From Candidatus Obscuribacterales bacterium (GTDB lineage Bacteria; Cyanobacteriota; Vampirovibrionia; Obscuribacterales; Obscuribacteraceae), in NCBI GenBank assembly GCA_020050685.1, contig JAGVKG010000064.1, positions 62,001 through 126,000 of the forward strand: DNA of 64,000 bases, in the 5' to 3' direction. Each line of letters begins with the position of its first letter. The first letter of the stretch is position 1. Positions 43,656 to 53,347 of the stretch are shown in pieces. A program made the position numbers and the translations under genes. Under the pieces are notes generated by a model. It was given only the letters and a program-made list of their open reading frames with translations. It made no database searches and was not told where the DNA came from.

Positions 43656-44211
43656 GAGCGTCGATCGCGTTACACTTCTGAACATAACCATTTTTGTCGA
43701 AGCGTTTTTGCTTTTGGCTGCCACCATCTGGGCCCAAGTGGCTGAAATTTCTTTGCGTCCCCTGTTCTATCAGAATTGGAAAATCGTAGCGATTGGTGCG
43801 GCTGCCGGCGTACTGGTTGCCTTGTTGAGCTTGCTTCTGATGTGGTTGGGTAAACATCTGAGTTTCTTGGCTGAGCTAAGACAAATCAGCTTGGATCAAA
43901 TTGCGCCAATCTTTGCCGACTTGAGTTTTGTCGATGTTGTATTCATATCCGCTGTATCTGGATTTTGCGAAGAAGTTTTCTTCCGCGGGGCCGTGCAAGC
44001 CCAAATCGGCCTTCTACCTGCCGCCTGTGTCTTCGGCCTTTTCCACTGCCCGAGCCTAAAACACGCAAGCTACGGACTCTGGGCACTAGTCGCCGGCGCC
44101 TTCCTCGGACTCTTAGTCCAAATAACCGGATCATTATGGGCCCCGATAATCGCTCACTCCCTAAGCAACGCCATCTCGCTTCTATACTTGAGTCATAGAG
44201 CTAAATCATAA
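43645..44211 (+). CDS. CPBP-family intramembrane metalloprotease
   Basis: 188 residues with about five membrane helices. Family motifs: EEVFFRG (EExxxR), FGLFHCPS (FxxxH) and APIIAHSLSN (HxxxN). CPBP (Abi/CAAX-like) proteases cut within membranes; targets are unknown here. ATG 43645 overlaps the truB stop by 11 bases, so it is probably translated with the translation operon. It is followed by the repeat cluster, which may hold the operon end. Confidence 0.87.
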   Translation: MESKSVDRVTLLNITIFVEAFLLLAATIWAQVAEISLRPLFYQNWKIVAIGAAAGVLVALLSLLLMWLGKHLSFLAELRQISLDQIAPIFADLSFVDVVFISAVSGFCEEVFFRGAVQAQIGLLPAACVFGLFHCPSLKHASYGLWALVAGAFLGLLVQITGSLWAPIIAHSLSNAISLLYLSHRAKS

Positions 44212-44228
44212 GCGGAATTGTTGTAAAC

Positions 44229-44510
44229 GTTTCGTTTGGAGGCGCGCCGTAGGCGCCGGCGAAGACTCAGCGAGTGAGCGATTGCGGTGAGCATCCTTAT
44301 ATAAGCCCTCCGTCGCCTATCGGCTCCTCCGCGCGATAAGACGCTTCTCTCCGCATTGCTCCTCGCAATGCTGCGCTCCGCTGTATTTCGTACAGGATCA
44401 CGTTCGGAGCAGGCGCCGCAGGCCGGCGAAGACTCAGCGAGTGAACGATTGCGATGAGCAATCGTGAAACGAGCGGGACCACGTTCGGAGGAGGTGCCGT
44501 AGGCACCTCC
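44229..44510. repeat. Repeat cluster between CPBP protease and pilC
   Basis: The convergent gap 44212-44520 has no gene. A 39-base unit at 44255-44293 recurs at 44422-44460 with two mismatches. A second motif, GTTYGGAGnnGGYGCCGYAGGC, occurs near 44230, 44402 and 44483. Hairpins: GCATTGC-TCCTC-GCAATGC (44353-44371) and GGAGGTGCC-GTA-GGCACCTCC (44490-44510), the latter placed just after the pilC stop as a possible terminator. GC content is higher than in the flanking genes, typical of REP/BIME-like arrays. Confidence 0.75.
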
Positions 44511-44520
44511 GGAGAACTTA

Positions 44521-45789
44521 TTAATGTATCTTGTTGATAATCGTGAAGATTGGCAGGTACATACCAATAACCACAGAGCCGACGATGCCACCAATGCCGA
44601 TAACCATGATTGGCTCGAGCAAGGAAGTCAGTGCTTCCACTGAATTTTCTACTTCTACGTCATAAAAGTCAGCCACTTTGGAAAGCATATCGTCAAGACG
44701 ACCAGTTTCTTCGCCAATTGCCACCATTTGGGTAACCATGGGCGGAAAGAGATTATCTTTAGATAGCGGTTTGGAAATTGTTCCACCCTGTCGTACTTCA
44801 TTATGTACTACTTCGATGGATTTCATAATCACGGCATTGCCTGCAGTCTCTTTCACCACTTCCAATGCCGTTAGCATCGGTACGCCGGAGCGTACTAGGG
44901 TTCCAAAGGTGCGACTAAAGCGAGCAATAGCCACTCTTTTCAGGAGATCGCCGAATATAGGCAGCTTGAGGAAAAGTGAGTCAATTCTCAATCGTCCGCC
45001 ATCAGTTTTGTACCAATTCTTTAATCCCCAGAAGCAAGCGCCCAGTGCGACAACAAAAACGAGCATCCAAACCGAACGCACAAGTTCCGATAATTGAAGC
45101 AACATTTGGGTAAAGGCAGGCAGGTCAGCACCCATGTTGCTGAACATGTTTTTGAAAATCGGCAATATAAAGGTAAGCATACCCCACAAGACAAGAACCG
45201 CTACAAGCATGACAGCACAAGGATAGTACATACCAGCCTGTACCTTTTGTGTCAGTCTTGATCGGGCTTCCAAAAAATCAGCCAGACGAGCCAGCACTTC
45301 TTCGAGAATACCGCCAGCCTCACCAGCGCGCACCATGGCTACGTATAATCTATCGAACACATCGGGATGTCTGGATAAAGCATCGGATAAGGAAGTGCCG
45401 GACTCGACAGATCTGCGTACTGTGTCCAGCGTTGTTTTCATTTTCTTGTTTTCACACTGCTCGACCATGATAGCCAAGCCGCGCAAAATGGCCACGCCCG
45501 CCTTAACCATGGCCGCAAATTGCCTGGAAAACACGACCATGTCTTTCAGACCAACTTTTGGCTCAAGCAGTGATGATAGGGAAGCAAGATTTACGCTGGA
45601 GAATAATTGTTTAGCGCTATCGCTAACGGCGGCTTTCGTCGGTTGCCCGGGCTGAGCCTTGGTCTTGATTTCGACAATGTTCATACCGCGTGAGGCAAGA
45701 CGTGCACGCAAAGCTGCTTGCGACTCGGCTTGGGCGACAGCTTCTGTCACCCTTCCTCTCGTGTCCTTGACTTTATATAGGAATTCCAT
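44521..45789 (-). CDS. pilC: Type IV pilus inner-membrane platform protein PilC
   Basis: 422 residues. Two type II secretion F domains: FSRQFAAMVKAGVAILRGLAIM.. LSRHPDVFDRLYVAMVRAGEAGGILEEVL and IARFSRTFGTLVRSGVPMLTALEVV.. FPPMVTQMVAIGEETGRLDDML, each with membrane helices and a final one at the C-terminus (IVGSVVIGMYLPIF). PilC transmits ATPase motion to the growing pilus. It starts 7 bases after pilT on the same strand. Confidence 0.95.
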   Translation of the reverse strand: MEFLYKVKDTRGRVTEAVAQAESQAALRARLASRGMNIVEIKTKAQPGQPTKAAVSDSAKQLFSSVNLASLSSLLEPKVGLKDMVVFSRQFAAMVKAGVAILRGLAIMVEQCENKKMKTTLDTVRRSVESGTSLSDALSRHPDVFDRLYVAMVRAGEAGGILEEVLARLADFLEARSRLTQKVQAGMYYPCAVMLVAVLVLWGMLTFILPIFKNMFSNMGADLPAFTQMLLQLSELVRSVWMLVFVVALGACFWGLKNWYKTDGGRLRIDSLFLKLPIFGDLLKRVAIARFSRTFGTLVRSGVPMLTALEVVKETAGNAVIMKSIEVVHNEVRQGGTISKPLSKDNLFPPMVTQMVAIGEETGRLDDMLSKVADFYDVEVENSVEALTSLLEPIMVIGIGGIVGSVVIGMYLPIFTIINKIH

Positions 45790-45796
45790 TTCTTAC

Positions 45797-46918
45797 TTAT
45801 CTTCTATTGGGCATGGAAGAGGCATAAGCTGGTTGTGGGCCGACCATACGTTGAAAATCGTCTGGATGGCTGGTCTTGGACAAGGCCTCATCGACTGCGA
45901 CAACTCCTTGCTTGCATAGTTGTGCTAAGCAGGATTCGAGTGTTTGCATGCCTTGCTGACCACCCATTTGGATCGCGGAATAAATTTGTGCTGTTTTTGA
46001 TTCGCGAATTAAGTTGGCGATACCAGGAGTGTTAACCAGAACTTCCAGAGCTAGAACTCTACCCTTAGTCATATTGTTGCCACCTGCCGTTTCTTGCAGT
46101 CGCGGTAACAAGGTTTGACTGAGTACTGATACCAGGGAGTTGGAAAGCATAACGCGCACTTGCTCTTGTTGTTGAGGTGGGAAGACATCAACGATACGAT
46201 CAATTGTTTGAGCGGCAGAACTTGTGTGTAATGTTCCAAAGACAAGGTGACCGGTTTCTGCTGCAGTTAACGCAAGTTGAATGGTTTCCAAATCGCGCAA
46301 CTCACCAACCAGAATGACATCCGGATCTTCACGCAAGGCAGCCCGTAAGGCATTGCCGAAGGACTTGGTATCCGCACCAAGTTCGCGTTGTCCGACAACT
46401 GATTGTTTGTTGACGTGAATAAATTCAATTGGATCTTCAATGGTCAGAATATGCTCGGAGCGATTCTCATTGATCCAGTCGATCATAGAAGCAAGTGTAG
46501 TTGATTTACCGGAACCGGTTGGTCCGGTAACTAAAATCAAACCGCGTGGTTTGTGCACCAGTTCTTTGACGATTGGTGGCAAACCAAGATCTCCCATAGA
46601 GGGAATTCTGGAAGAAATCGTTCTAAAAGCCGCTGCATAGGAGCCACGATCGCGATAACAATTTATTCTCCACCGTCCTACGCCTTCAAGCCCATAGCTG
46701 CAATCAAGTTCCCAGGTCTGTTCAAGTTGCTTGCGTTGCTCGGATGTGAGGATAGAAAAAATCAAACGTTGAGTATCATCCTTGGTCAAGGCATCAACTT
46801 GGCTGCGCACCAGCTTACCAGCGATTCGTAAAATGGGTGGCTGTCCAACTTTGATGTGCAAATCGGAAGCACCGCGGTCGAATACCAGTTGAAGTATCTC
46901 TTGCATTTCTACACTCAT
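45797..46918 (-). CDS. pilT: Type IV pilus retraction ATPase PilT
   Basis: 373 residues. Walker A GPTGSGKSTT, Asp box EDPDVILVGEL, His box HLVFGTLHTSSA, and N-terminal ILQLVFDRGASDLHIKVGQPP. The C-terminal motif that is AIRNLIRE in classical PilT is GIANLIRESKTAQIYSAIQMG here, close to canonical. GGAGG lies about 10 bases before the ATG. It powers pilus disassembly and thus twitching and DNA uptake. It lies between the pilB genes and pilC. Confidence 0.96.
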   Translation of the reverse strand: MSVEMQEILQLVFDRGASDLHIKVGQPPILRIAGKLVRSQVDALTKDDTQRLIFSILTSEQRKQLEQTWELDCSYGLEGVGRWRINCYRDRGSYAAAFRTISSRIPSMGDLGLPPIVKELVHKPRGLILVTGPTGSGKSTTLASMIDWINENRSEHILTIEDPIEFIHVNKQSVVGQRELGADTKSFGNALRAALREDPDVILVGELRDLETIQLALTAAETGHLVFGTLHTSSAAQTIDRIVDVFPPQQQEQVRVMLSNSLVSVLSQTLLPRLQETAGGNNMTKGRVLALEVLVNTPGIANLIRESKTAQIYSAIQMGGQQGMQTLESCLAQLCKQGVVAVDEALSKTSHPDDFQRMVGPQPAYASSMPNRR

Positions 46919-47094
46919 TTGATTCGATCCTCCGGAGCAAAATGTCGTATAAACCTTGTATCAAGCGGGTTTTATTGCACGAACCAAGGGGCTCCTTTAC
47001 TTTCTTACCCATTTTTGGCAAGAACCTGCAAGACTTAAATTTATATTTGTTGAGAGACTTATATTAGTTCAGCTGTGGCTTGTGGCTCTCGGTT

Positions 47095-49176
47095 TTATTT
47101 CTTACCATTGCCATTGCTGTTGGTACCATTGCGCGAGCTCTGGCAATAGGGGCAAATCTGCCAAGAGCCTTGTACTTCTGCCTTGCAGGTTCGGCAATGC
47201 TTTTCTTGGCACACTTCTTCTTGCTTGAGCCCGCATTTCGGACAGGATGTCCAGTGTTCCTCCTGGAACGTGCCACAACGCGTGCAAGACTTCTTCAATT
47301 CATGAGTACAGAATGGGCACTTGAGGAAGTCGTCGCCAATCGGATTACGGCATTTCGGACAAAGCTTGTCTTCTCCGCCAGTATCAGACATAGTCACACG
47401 AATCACTTCGTCAATCGTGGTGGATCCTTTGCCAACCAGCTTCAGACTGTAGTCTTTCAGAGGCACCATGCCGGAGGCTTTTGCCGCAAAGCGGATCATG
47501 GCAGTGGTGGCACCAGACGAAATCAAATCGCGAATTTCGTCGTTGATGCGCATCACTTCATAACAACCGACTCTGCCTTTGTAGCCGGTATTTTGGCAAT
47601 TCTCACAGCCTTTGCCTTTGCGAAAAATCGGCCAACCTTTCTCATCGACCTTGAGCTGATAATATTTGATCCGCGCTTCTGCCGGCTTTTCTTCGGTACT
47701 GTCTAAAATACCAGCATATTCTAAGGTCTTGCGTTCCGGGCTGTAGTCTTCTGCGCATTCCGGACAGATTCTCCTGAGAAGACGTTGAGCGACGATACCA
47801 ATGGTGGCAGAGGCAATGAGAAATGGATCAACGTCCATTTCCGACAAGCGAGTAATCGCAGATGGTGCATCGTTAGTATGCAACGTGGTAAAGACAAGGT
47901 GACCAGTGAGGGCAGCTTCAACGGACACTTTGGCAGTTTCTTTGTCGCGCGTTTCACCGACCAGCATGATGTCCGGATCTTGGCGGAGAAAGGCGCGCAT
48001 GATGCGGGCAAAATCGACACCACGTTCCTTCTGTACTTGTGACTGGTTGATGCCTTGTAACTCGTATTCAATTGGGTCTTCAGCGGTTACGATGTTTACT
48101 TCGGGTTTATTCAGTTCGGCCAGCGCAGAATAAAGTGTTGTACTTTTCCCTGAACCAGTTGGTCCTGTAACGAATATGATTCCATAGGGCTTGTGGACCA
48201 TGTCCTTGAATGTTTCCAAGGCTTTATCGTCAGTAATTAGTTTGTCCAGACCAAGTAACGTATTGGATGAATCCAAAATACGCATGACGATGTTCTCTCC
48301 ATATTTGGCAGGCACCGTGGAGACACGAAAGTCAATTTCTTTTCCGGCAAACTTGACGCGGATGCGTCCATCTTGAGGTACACGACGCTCTGCAATGTCC
48401 AAATTGGCCATAACTTTGTATCGTGATATCAATGGCGCCACCAAGGCACGCGGCAGGCGCTTGTCTATCATCATGACGCCATCCAGGCGATAGCGCACAA
48501 TCAGTTCATCTTCTTGCGGTTGTATGTGAATATCGGAACATTTGCGTTTTATGGCACGGGCAATAATTTGATTGGCTAAAAAGATGACCGGAGCATCTTC
48601 CTGTGAAGTGGTCCGGTCAAGGTCAGCTACATCGGAATCGATGCTTGCGTCGATCATCACATCTAAATTGCTCAGATCGACATCATTATCCAAAAAGTTT
48701 TGCGTGAGCGTATCGTTTGTTTCGTTGCGAACTTCGTCACGTAAATTGTACACGCTTTCCATAAAGTGTTGGAAGTCGTCTTCCGTGCAAACCACAGGTC
48801 TGATTTGCAGGCCTTTCAATCTGTATTTCACATCATCCAAGGCAAGCAAATTATTGGGATTGACCATAGCAATGGTGATGCGGTTGCCTTGGCGTGAAAT
48901 CGGCACAATTTGGTGCTGGCGCATAATTACTTCTGGTAGAAGCGAAACCAAGTCGTCTTCGGCACAGGTTTTGGCAAGCGATATGTAAGGTACACCGTAT
49001 TGCAGCTCCAGGGCATTTTTTAAGTGGCTTTCGGTAGCCAGGCCCAAACGCGAAAGGATGAGCCCAATCGGCTCACCGGTCGTTTCTCTTTCTTTCAAGA
49101 CAAGCCTTAGCTCATCATCTGTGATGAGCCCGTTGTCTACTAAGAGTTCGCCTATACCTTTCTGTACAAGAGCCAT
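47095..49176 (-). CDS. pilB: PilB/GspE-type pilus assembly ATPase with triple zinc-ribbon tail (paralogue 1)
   Basis: 693 residues. N-terminal GspE-N domain (IGELLVDNGLITDDELRLVL), Walker A at 338-346 (GPTGSGKST), Asp box DPDIMLVGE at 400-408 and the four-Cys metal site C471/C474 with C524/C527. After the normal end near residue 600 there is an 93-residue tail with six CxxC pairs: 606/609, 620/623, 631/634, 645/648, 661/664 and 675/678, i.e. three predicted zinc ribbons, then a Asn/Gly end. Typical PilB is near 565 residues and lacks this tail. It drives pilus extension. A very similar gene follows upstream (49473-51542). Confidence 0.95.
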   Translation of the reverse strand: MALVQKGIGELLVDNGLITDDELRLVLKERETTGEPIGLILSRLGLATESHLKNALELQYGVPYISLAKTCAEDDLVSLLPEVIMRQHQIVPISRQGNRITIAMVNPNNLLALDDVKYRLKGLQIRPVVCTEDDFQHFMESVYNLRDEVRNETNDTLTQNFLDNDVDLSNLDVMIDASIDSDVADLDRTTSQEDAPVIFLANQIIARAIKRKCSDIHIQPQEDELIVRYRLDGVMMIDKRLPRALVAPLISRYKVMANLDIAERRVPQDGRIRVKFAGKEIDFRVSTVPAKYGENIVMRILDSSNTLLGLDKLITDDKALETFKDMVHKPYGIIFVTGPTGSGKSTTLYSALAELNKPEVNIVTAEDPIEYELQGINQSQVQKERGVDFARIMRAFLRQDPDIMLVGETRDKETAKVSVEAALTGHLVFTTLHTNDAPSAITRLSEMDVDPFLIASATIGIVAQRLLRRICPECAEDYSPERKTLEYAGILDSTEEKPAEARIKYYQLKVDEKGWPIFRKGKGCENCQNTGYKGRVGCYEVMRINDEIRDLISSGATTAMIRFAAKASGMVPLKDYSLKLVGKGSTTIDEVIRVTMSDTGGEDKLCPKCRNPIGDDFLKCPFCTHELKKSCTRCGTFQEEHWTSCPKCGLKQEEVCQEKHCRTCKAEVQGSWQICPYCQSSRNGTNSNGNGKK

Positions 49177-49275
49177 TTTGCCTGCCTGTGCCTATCGCGT
49201 ATCCTCCACGATCCCGTGTCTACTTGTAAGTAGTCTGACAATTTACCCGGCAGCCTGCCCGCCGGCTTACCTGCT

Positions 49276-49306
49276 AACTTATTTGCGTTCTTTATGCGCA
49301 AATAAG
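49276..49306. repeat. Perfect 11-bp inverted repeat between the two pilB genes
   Basis: ACTTATTTGCG (49276-49286) and CGCAAATAAGT (49296-49306) with loop TTCTTTATG. It lies in the 296-base gap, downstream of paralogue 2 and about 100 bases upstream of paralogue 1. It could end the first message or be an operator or leader hairpin of the second. Outside it the gap shows no gene. Confidence 0.7.
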
Positions 49307-49472
49307 TAACCAACTAATTGTGATTGTCTAACCATTACAAGAACTATTTGCTATCCCGAGGGGTTAATTGGGGGCTATTCTTGTCTCCTGTTAACCGATA
49401 AACCGCAACCCTACCGCTAAGTCCCACTATGTATGTGCCCGAGAATCGCTTAGATTAAACATTTAAATTTGG

Positions 49473-51542
49473 TCAGAAAGTGCTAGCCACACTATGCCCA
49501 TTACGGGAAGTTAAACAATATGGACATTCCTCCATGCCAGCGCTTAATTCGGCGTGGCAGCTGGCACAGGTGCCATCACCATTTCCCTCGTGCTCTCCCA
49601 GTCCACACTTAGGACAGGTAGACCAGCCTTCTTCCAGGAAGGCTGAGCAGCGGTTGCAGGTTTTCTTGAGTTCATGTTGGCAAAACGGGCATTTAAGGAA
49701 GTCGGCACCAATTGGATTGCGGCACATCGGACAGAGCTGGTCCTCGCCGGCTGTGTCAGAGAGGGTGACGCGAATCACCTCTTCGCAGGATGTTACGCCA
49801 TCGGCAACCAGTCTTAAGCTGTAGTCCTTGAGGGTGACCATGCCGACTTGCTTGGCAGCAAAGCGAATTGTCGAAGTGGTGCCCCCGGATGAGATGATCT
49901 CGCGAATTTCATCGGTCAGGCGCATTACTTCATAGACGCCGACGCGCCCTTTGTAACCGGTGTTTTGGCAGGTTTCGCAACCCTTTCCGCGTTTGAAGAC
50001 GGGGTTGCCCTCGGCATTGAGTTTGAGGCGGTAGAAGTTTATCGTCGATTCTGCCAGTTTTTCTTGTGTCTTCTCTTTTAGACCAAGAAATTCCAGCATG
50101 GTGTCATCAGGGACAAACTCTTCCGTACATTCTGCGCAAATGCGGCGGACTAGACGCTGAGCCAGACAGCCAATCGTGGCTGCAGCAATCAAATACGGAT
50201 CGACTTCCATTTCTACGAGGCGTGTCACCGCCGATGGTGCGTCGTTGGTGTGCAAAGATGTGAAGACAAGGTGACCTGTGAGAGCGGCTTCAATGGCGAT
50301 GTGTGCTGTTTCCTTGTCGCGGGTTTCACCAACTAGCATGATGTCCGGATCTTGGCGTAAGAATGAACGTAGGATGCGGGCAAAGTCCACACCTTTTTCA
50401 CGCAAGACCTGCACTTGAGTGATGCCCTTAAGGTCATACTCAATCGGATCTTCCACTGTGAGAATATTCACGTCTTGTGAATTGCGCTCTGACAGTGCTG
50501 AGTACAATGTAGTGGTCTTGCCGGATCCGGTTGGTCCGCAAACAAAAATAATGCCGTATGGTTTAGAGATCATGTCGCGAATTAAGTCGAGAGAAACTTG
50601 ATCGGTGATCAATTTTTCCAATGCCAAAGTATTGGCAGATTTATCCAAAAGGCGCATCACCACTTTTTCTCCGTGCTTAACCGGAATTGTGGAGACACGA
50701 AAGTCTACGTCTTTGCCCGAGAACCGCAAACGCATGCGTCCATCTTGAGGTACGCGACGTTCGGCAATGTCAAGATTGGACATAATCTTGTAGCGTGAAA
50801 TTAGTGGTGCCAAAATTTGTTTGGGCAATTGTCTGTCAATGAACAAAACGCCGTCCAGGCGATAACGCACGATTACGGATTTTTCGCGCGGCTCGACGTG
50901 GATATCCGAGCAACCGCGCTTGATTGCCCGAGCGAGAACCTGATTGGCTAACTGCACCATTGGCTCGTCTTGGGCTTGCTTGGCTAGCTCAACTTCGTTC
51001 CAGTCGTCTTTGGCTTCCGGAGATAATTCAACGGCAAAATTGAGGTCAATTTCGCCGTCCAAAATGCCCTGATAAGATTCACCAATTGTGGTTTGATTGC
51101 GTTCCTTTTCGGCATATATAGTTTCCATGAAATGCTGGAAGTCGTCTTCCGTGCAAACCATGGTCTTAATTTGAGCGCCCTTCAGACGATACTTGATGTC
51201 GTCCAGGGCAATTAAGTTATTGGGATTGACCATGGCAAGCGTGATGCGGCTGCCATCACGAGAAATGGGCACCACTTGGTGCTGGCGCATTACTACTTCC
51301 GGCAAAAGCGACATTAATTCCGGGTCTGCCTCTGTTTTTGCCAGAGAAACATAGCTCACCCCGTACTGCAGTTCCAGGGCGTTTTTAAAATGAGACTCTG
51401 TGGCCAGACCGAGTCGTGACAAAATCAGACTCATCGGCTCGCCTGTTTTTCTATGCTCGGACTGGACCAGACTCCATTCGTCGTCTGTAATCAGCCCGTT
51501 TTCCACGAGCAGTTCGCCAATTTCTTTTTTAACGAGCGCCAT
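49473..51542 (-). CDS. pilB: PilB/GspE-type pilus assembly ATPase with triple zinc-ribbon tail (paralogue 2)
   Basis: 689 residues, collinear with paralogue 1 and clearly a tandem duplicate (both start MALV.K.IGELLV.NGLITDDE). Walker A GPTGSGKTT, Asp box DPDIMLVGE and the four-Cys site (CAECTEEF, GKGCETCQNTGYKGRVG) are intact, so it should be an active ATPase. The tail repeats the three zinc ribbons (LCPMCRNPIG.. KCPFC, TCNRC.. TCPKC, TCASC.. ECPYC). The most divergent part is the linker at about 150-190. The ATG at 51542 has no good ribosome site. It is the first gene of the pilus block and divergent from the GT39 gene. Confidence 0.94.
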   Translation of the reverse strand: MALVKKEIGELLVENGLITDDEWSLVQSEHRKTGEPMSLILSRLGLATESHFKNALELQYGVSYVSLAKTEADPELMSLLPEVVMRQHQVVPISRDGSRITLAMVNPNNLIALDDIKYRLKGAQIKTMVCTEDDFQHFMETIYAEKERNQTTIGESYQGILDGEIDLNFAVELSPEAKDDWNEVELAKQAQDEPMVQLANQVLARAIKRGCSDIHVEPREKSVIVRYRLDGVLFIDRQLPKQILAPLISRYKIMSNLDIAERRVPQDGRMRLRFSGKDVDFRVSTIPVKHGEKVVMRLLDKSANTLALEKLITDQVSLDLIRDMISKPYGIIFVCGPTGSGKTTTLYSALSERNSQDVNILTVEDPIEYDLKGITQVQVLREKGVDFARILRSFLRQDPDIMLVGETRDKETAHIAIEAALTGHLVFTSLHTNDAPSAVTRLVEMEVDPYLIAAATIGCLAQRLVRRICAECTEEFVPDDTMLEFLGLKEKTQEKLAESTINFYRLKLNAEGNPVFKRGKGCETCQNTGYKGRVGVYEVMRLTDEIREIISSGGTTSTIRFAAKQVGMVTLKDYSLRLVADGVTSCEEVIRVTLSDTAGEDQLCPMCRNPIGADFLKCPFCQHELKKTCNRCSAFLEEGWSTCPKCGLGEHEGNGDGTCASCHAELSAGMEECPYCLTSRNGHSVASTF

Positions 51543-51668
51543 AAAATTTCAAAGCCGCACCAAAAGAGCCATTTCTACGCCAGCCACCTAATTTATGTTC
51601 CCTAGTGAACAATTTGTTAAACATTTACTGTGGTTTTAAGACAATAAAGTAATTAAAATAACCAAGCT

Positions 51669-53309
51669 TTGAAAGTTGCTGAAATTAAATACCTGCTTTT
51701 AATTTGTTTGCTTGCCCTGGGGCTGCGCCTGGCGGGCTTAAACTTCGACAGCCTTTGGTTGGACGAGGCTTATCAGACAATGTCTGATACTTATGGTCAA
51801 AGTTTACCGGACTTTACCAACCCGAACGCCCCGGCCTTCCTTTTCCGCTTCGAAAAACCTCAGCCGGTCGGCCAGCTTTTAGCTAACTTTAGAAAGGTAG
51901 ATCCGCTTTGTCCGCCTCTTTATCCGGTGCTGCTCAATTCTTGGATTGGTCTGGTAGGCGCTCCGGCCACATTTTTCGGCGACTTTCCGATTCGCCTGCT
52001 TTCAGTTTTGTTTTCGCTCGCTTCGATTCTGGCCAGCTATTTTTTCTGCCGGCAATTTCTGGGCTTGCGGGTGGCAGTTTTGGCCTCACTCTTTCAGGCA
52101 GTTTCGCCTTTTGACATTTACTATGCGCAAGAAGCAAGAATGTACAGTCTAATGGTACTGAGTGCTTGCCTTTCGGCAGGCAGTTTTTGGGCGATTATTG
52201 CCAAATTTACTCAAATTCAAAGAATCGTCGGCAAGAGCACGGTGACAGAACTCGCTTTTTATTGGTTGCTGTATGTGCTATCAAGCTGGGCATTGATAAA
52301 TACCCACTATACGGGCTTGTTTCTTATCTCTTTCCAAATGATTTATGGACTCTCGATAATTGCCATCAGGCGTGATTGGAAACTGCTTTTGGTCTTTGTT
52401 GCGGCAGGGATTTCCGTCTTGCTTTTGTGGTTGCCTTGGCTAAATATGTTTTTTCAGGCCTCGGCTGCCCGCAAGCAATCATTTTATGTCGCCAGGCAAT
52501 TTAGTCTTGCGTGGCCCTTTTGGGCATTGTTCATTAGAATTCCCTTGAATTGGCTTGCTTTTTTGGCAGGAAAAAAGGTCTTTGGTTTTGCTTGTCCATT
52601 ATATGTGACAAGTGCAGTCTCACTTGTCTTGGCATTTCTGGCCGCCTTCAAGCTGCGGATTCTGCCCAAGAAGGTGTTTAGCCACATGCAAGCGGCAGAA
52701 AAATCTGACGGGAAAAGTTTGCTTGGCAAGAATCAATTTAGGGCTACGACATTTTTATGGTTGTGGGCCGCGGTGCCAGCTCTCGTTCTTTGGCTGATTG
52801 ATGTGGTTGAAGGGCACCGAGTCATAGAGATGGCTCGCTATGTAATATATACTGCACCAGCAATTTATATGATTGCGGGTTATGGTATTGCCAGCCTATT
52901 ATCTTATTCGCGTCTGGTGCCTTGCTTTTTGGCATTGCACTGCTTTTTTGCTTTGGTAAACAATGCCTGGTCGCATCAAGTCTTTCAACGTGAACCCTGG
53001 AAGCAAATGGCTCAAGCTGTGGAGGCGAACTGTCAGGCCGATGATGTGATATTTGTCAGCCAGTACTACGACATTGTCTGCCTGGATCGTTATTTGACAA
53101 AACCGTTTGTCCAAATTGGTATCAGTCCGGCAATGGGCAAAGCACATATTGCTTCTTTAGTATCAAAGTACAAACGCTTCTTTCTGCTCACCGCACAAGA
53201 AGGCGAAGAGGCAAGTCAAATGGTGCCACCGACATTTCGGGAAGTTGAATCTAAGACCGTGCACTTGAAACACGGGCTTAGTTTGCGGCTTTATCAGGCA
53301 AGCCCCTAA
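51669..53309 (+). CDS. GT39-family membrane glycosyltransferase
   Basis: 546 residues, about ten membrane helices. GT-C fold features: the acidic pair D32-E33 in LWLDEAYQT at the start of the first periplasmic loop, and YYAQEARMYSL in the second, as in ArnT/PMT/RgtB-like enzymes. These transfer sugars from polyprenyl-phosphate donors to lipids, glycans or proteins on the outer face of the membrane. A C-terminal soluble part (REPWKQMAQAVEANCQADDVIFVSQYYD) is typical of the family. Start TTG 51669; no ATG is near. No partner genes adjoin, so the acceptor is unknown. Confidence 0.82.
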   Translation: MKVAEIKYLLLICLLALGLRLAGLNFDSLWLDEAYQTMSDTYGQSLPDFTNPNAPAFLFRFEKPQPVGQLLANFRKVDPLCPPLYPVLLNSWIGLVGAPATFFGDFPIRLLSVLFSLASILASYFFCRQFLGLRVAVLASLFQAVSPFDIYYAQEARMYSLMVLSACLSAGSFWAIIAKFTQIQRIVGKSTVTELAFYWLLYVLSSWALINTHYTGLFLISFQMIYGLSIIAIRRDWKLLLVFVAAGISVLLLWLPWLNMFFQASAARKQSFYVARQFSLAWPFWALFIRIPLNWLAFLAGKKVFGFACPLYVTSAVSLVLAFLAAFKLRILPKKVFSHMQAAEKSDGKSLLGKNQFRATTFLWLWAAVPALVLWLIDVVEGHRVIEMARYVIYTAPAIYMIAGYGIASLLSYSRLVPCFLALHCFFALVNNAWSHQVFQREPWKQMAQAVEANCQADDVIFVSQYYDIVCLDRYLTKPFVQIGISPAMGKAHIASLVSKYKRFFLLTAQEGEEASQMVPPTFREVESKTVHLKHGLSLRLYQASP

Positions 53310-53347
53310 TCTTGATCTGTCCATCAGCCTGCAATCAGCTGGAAAGT

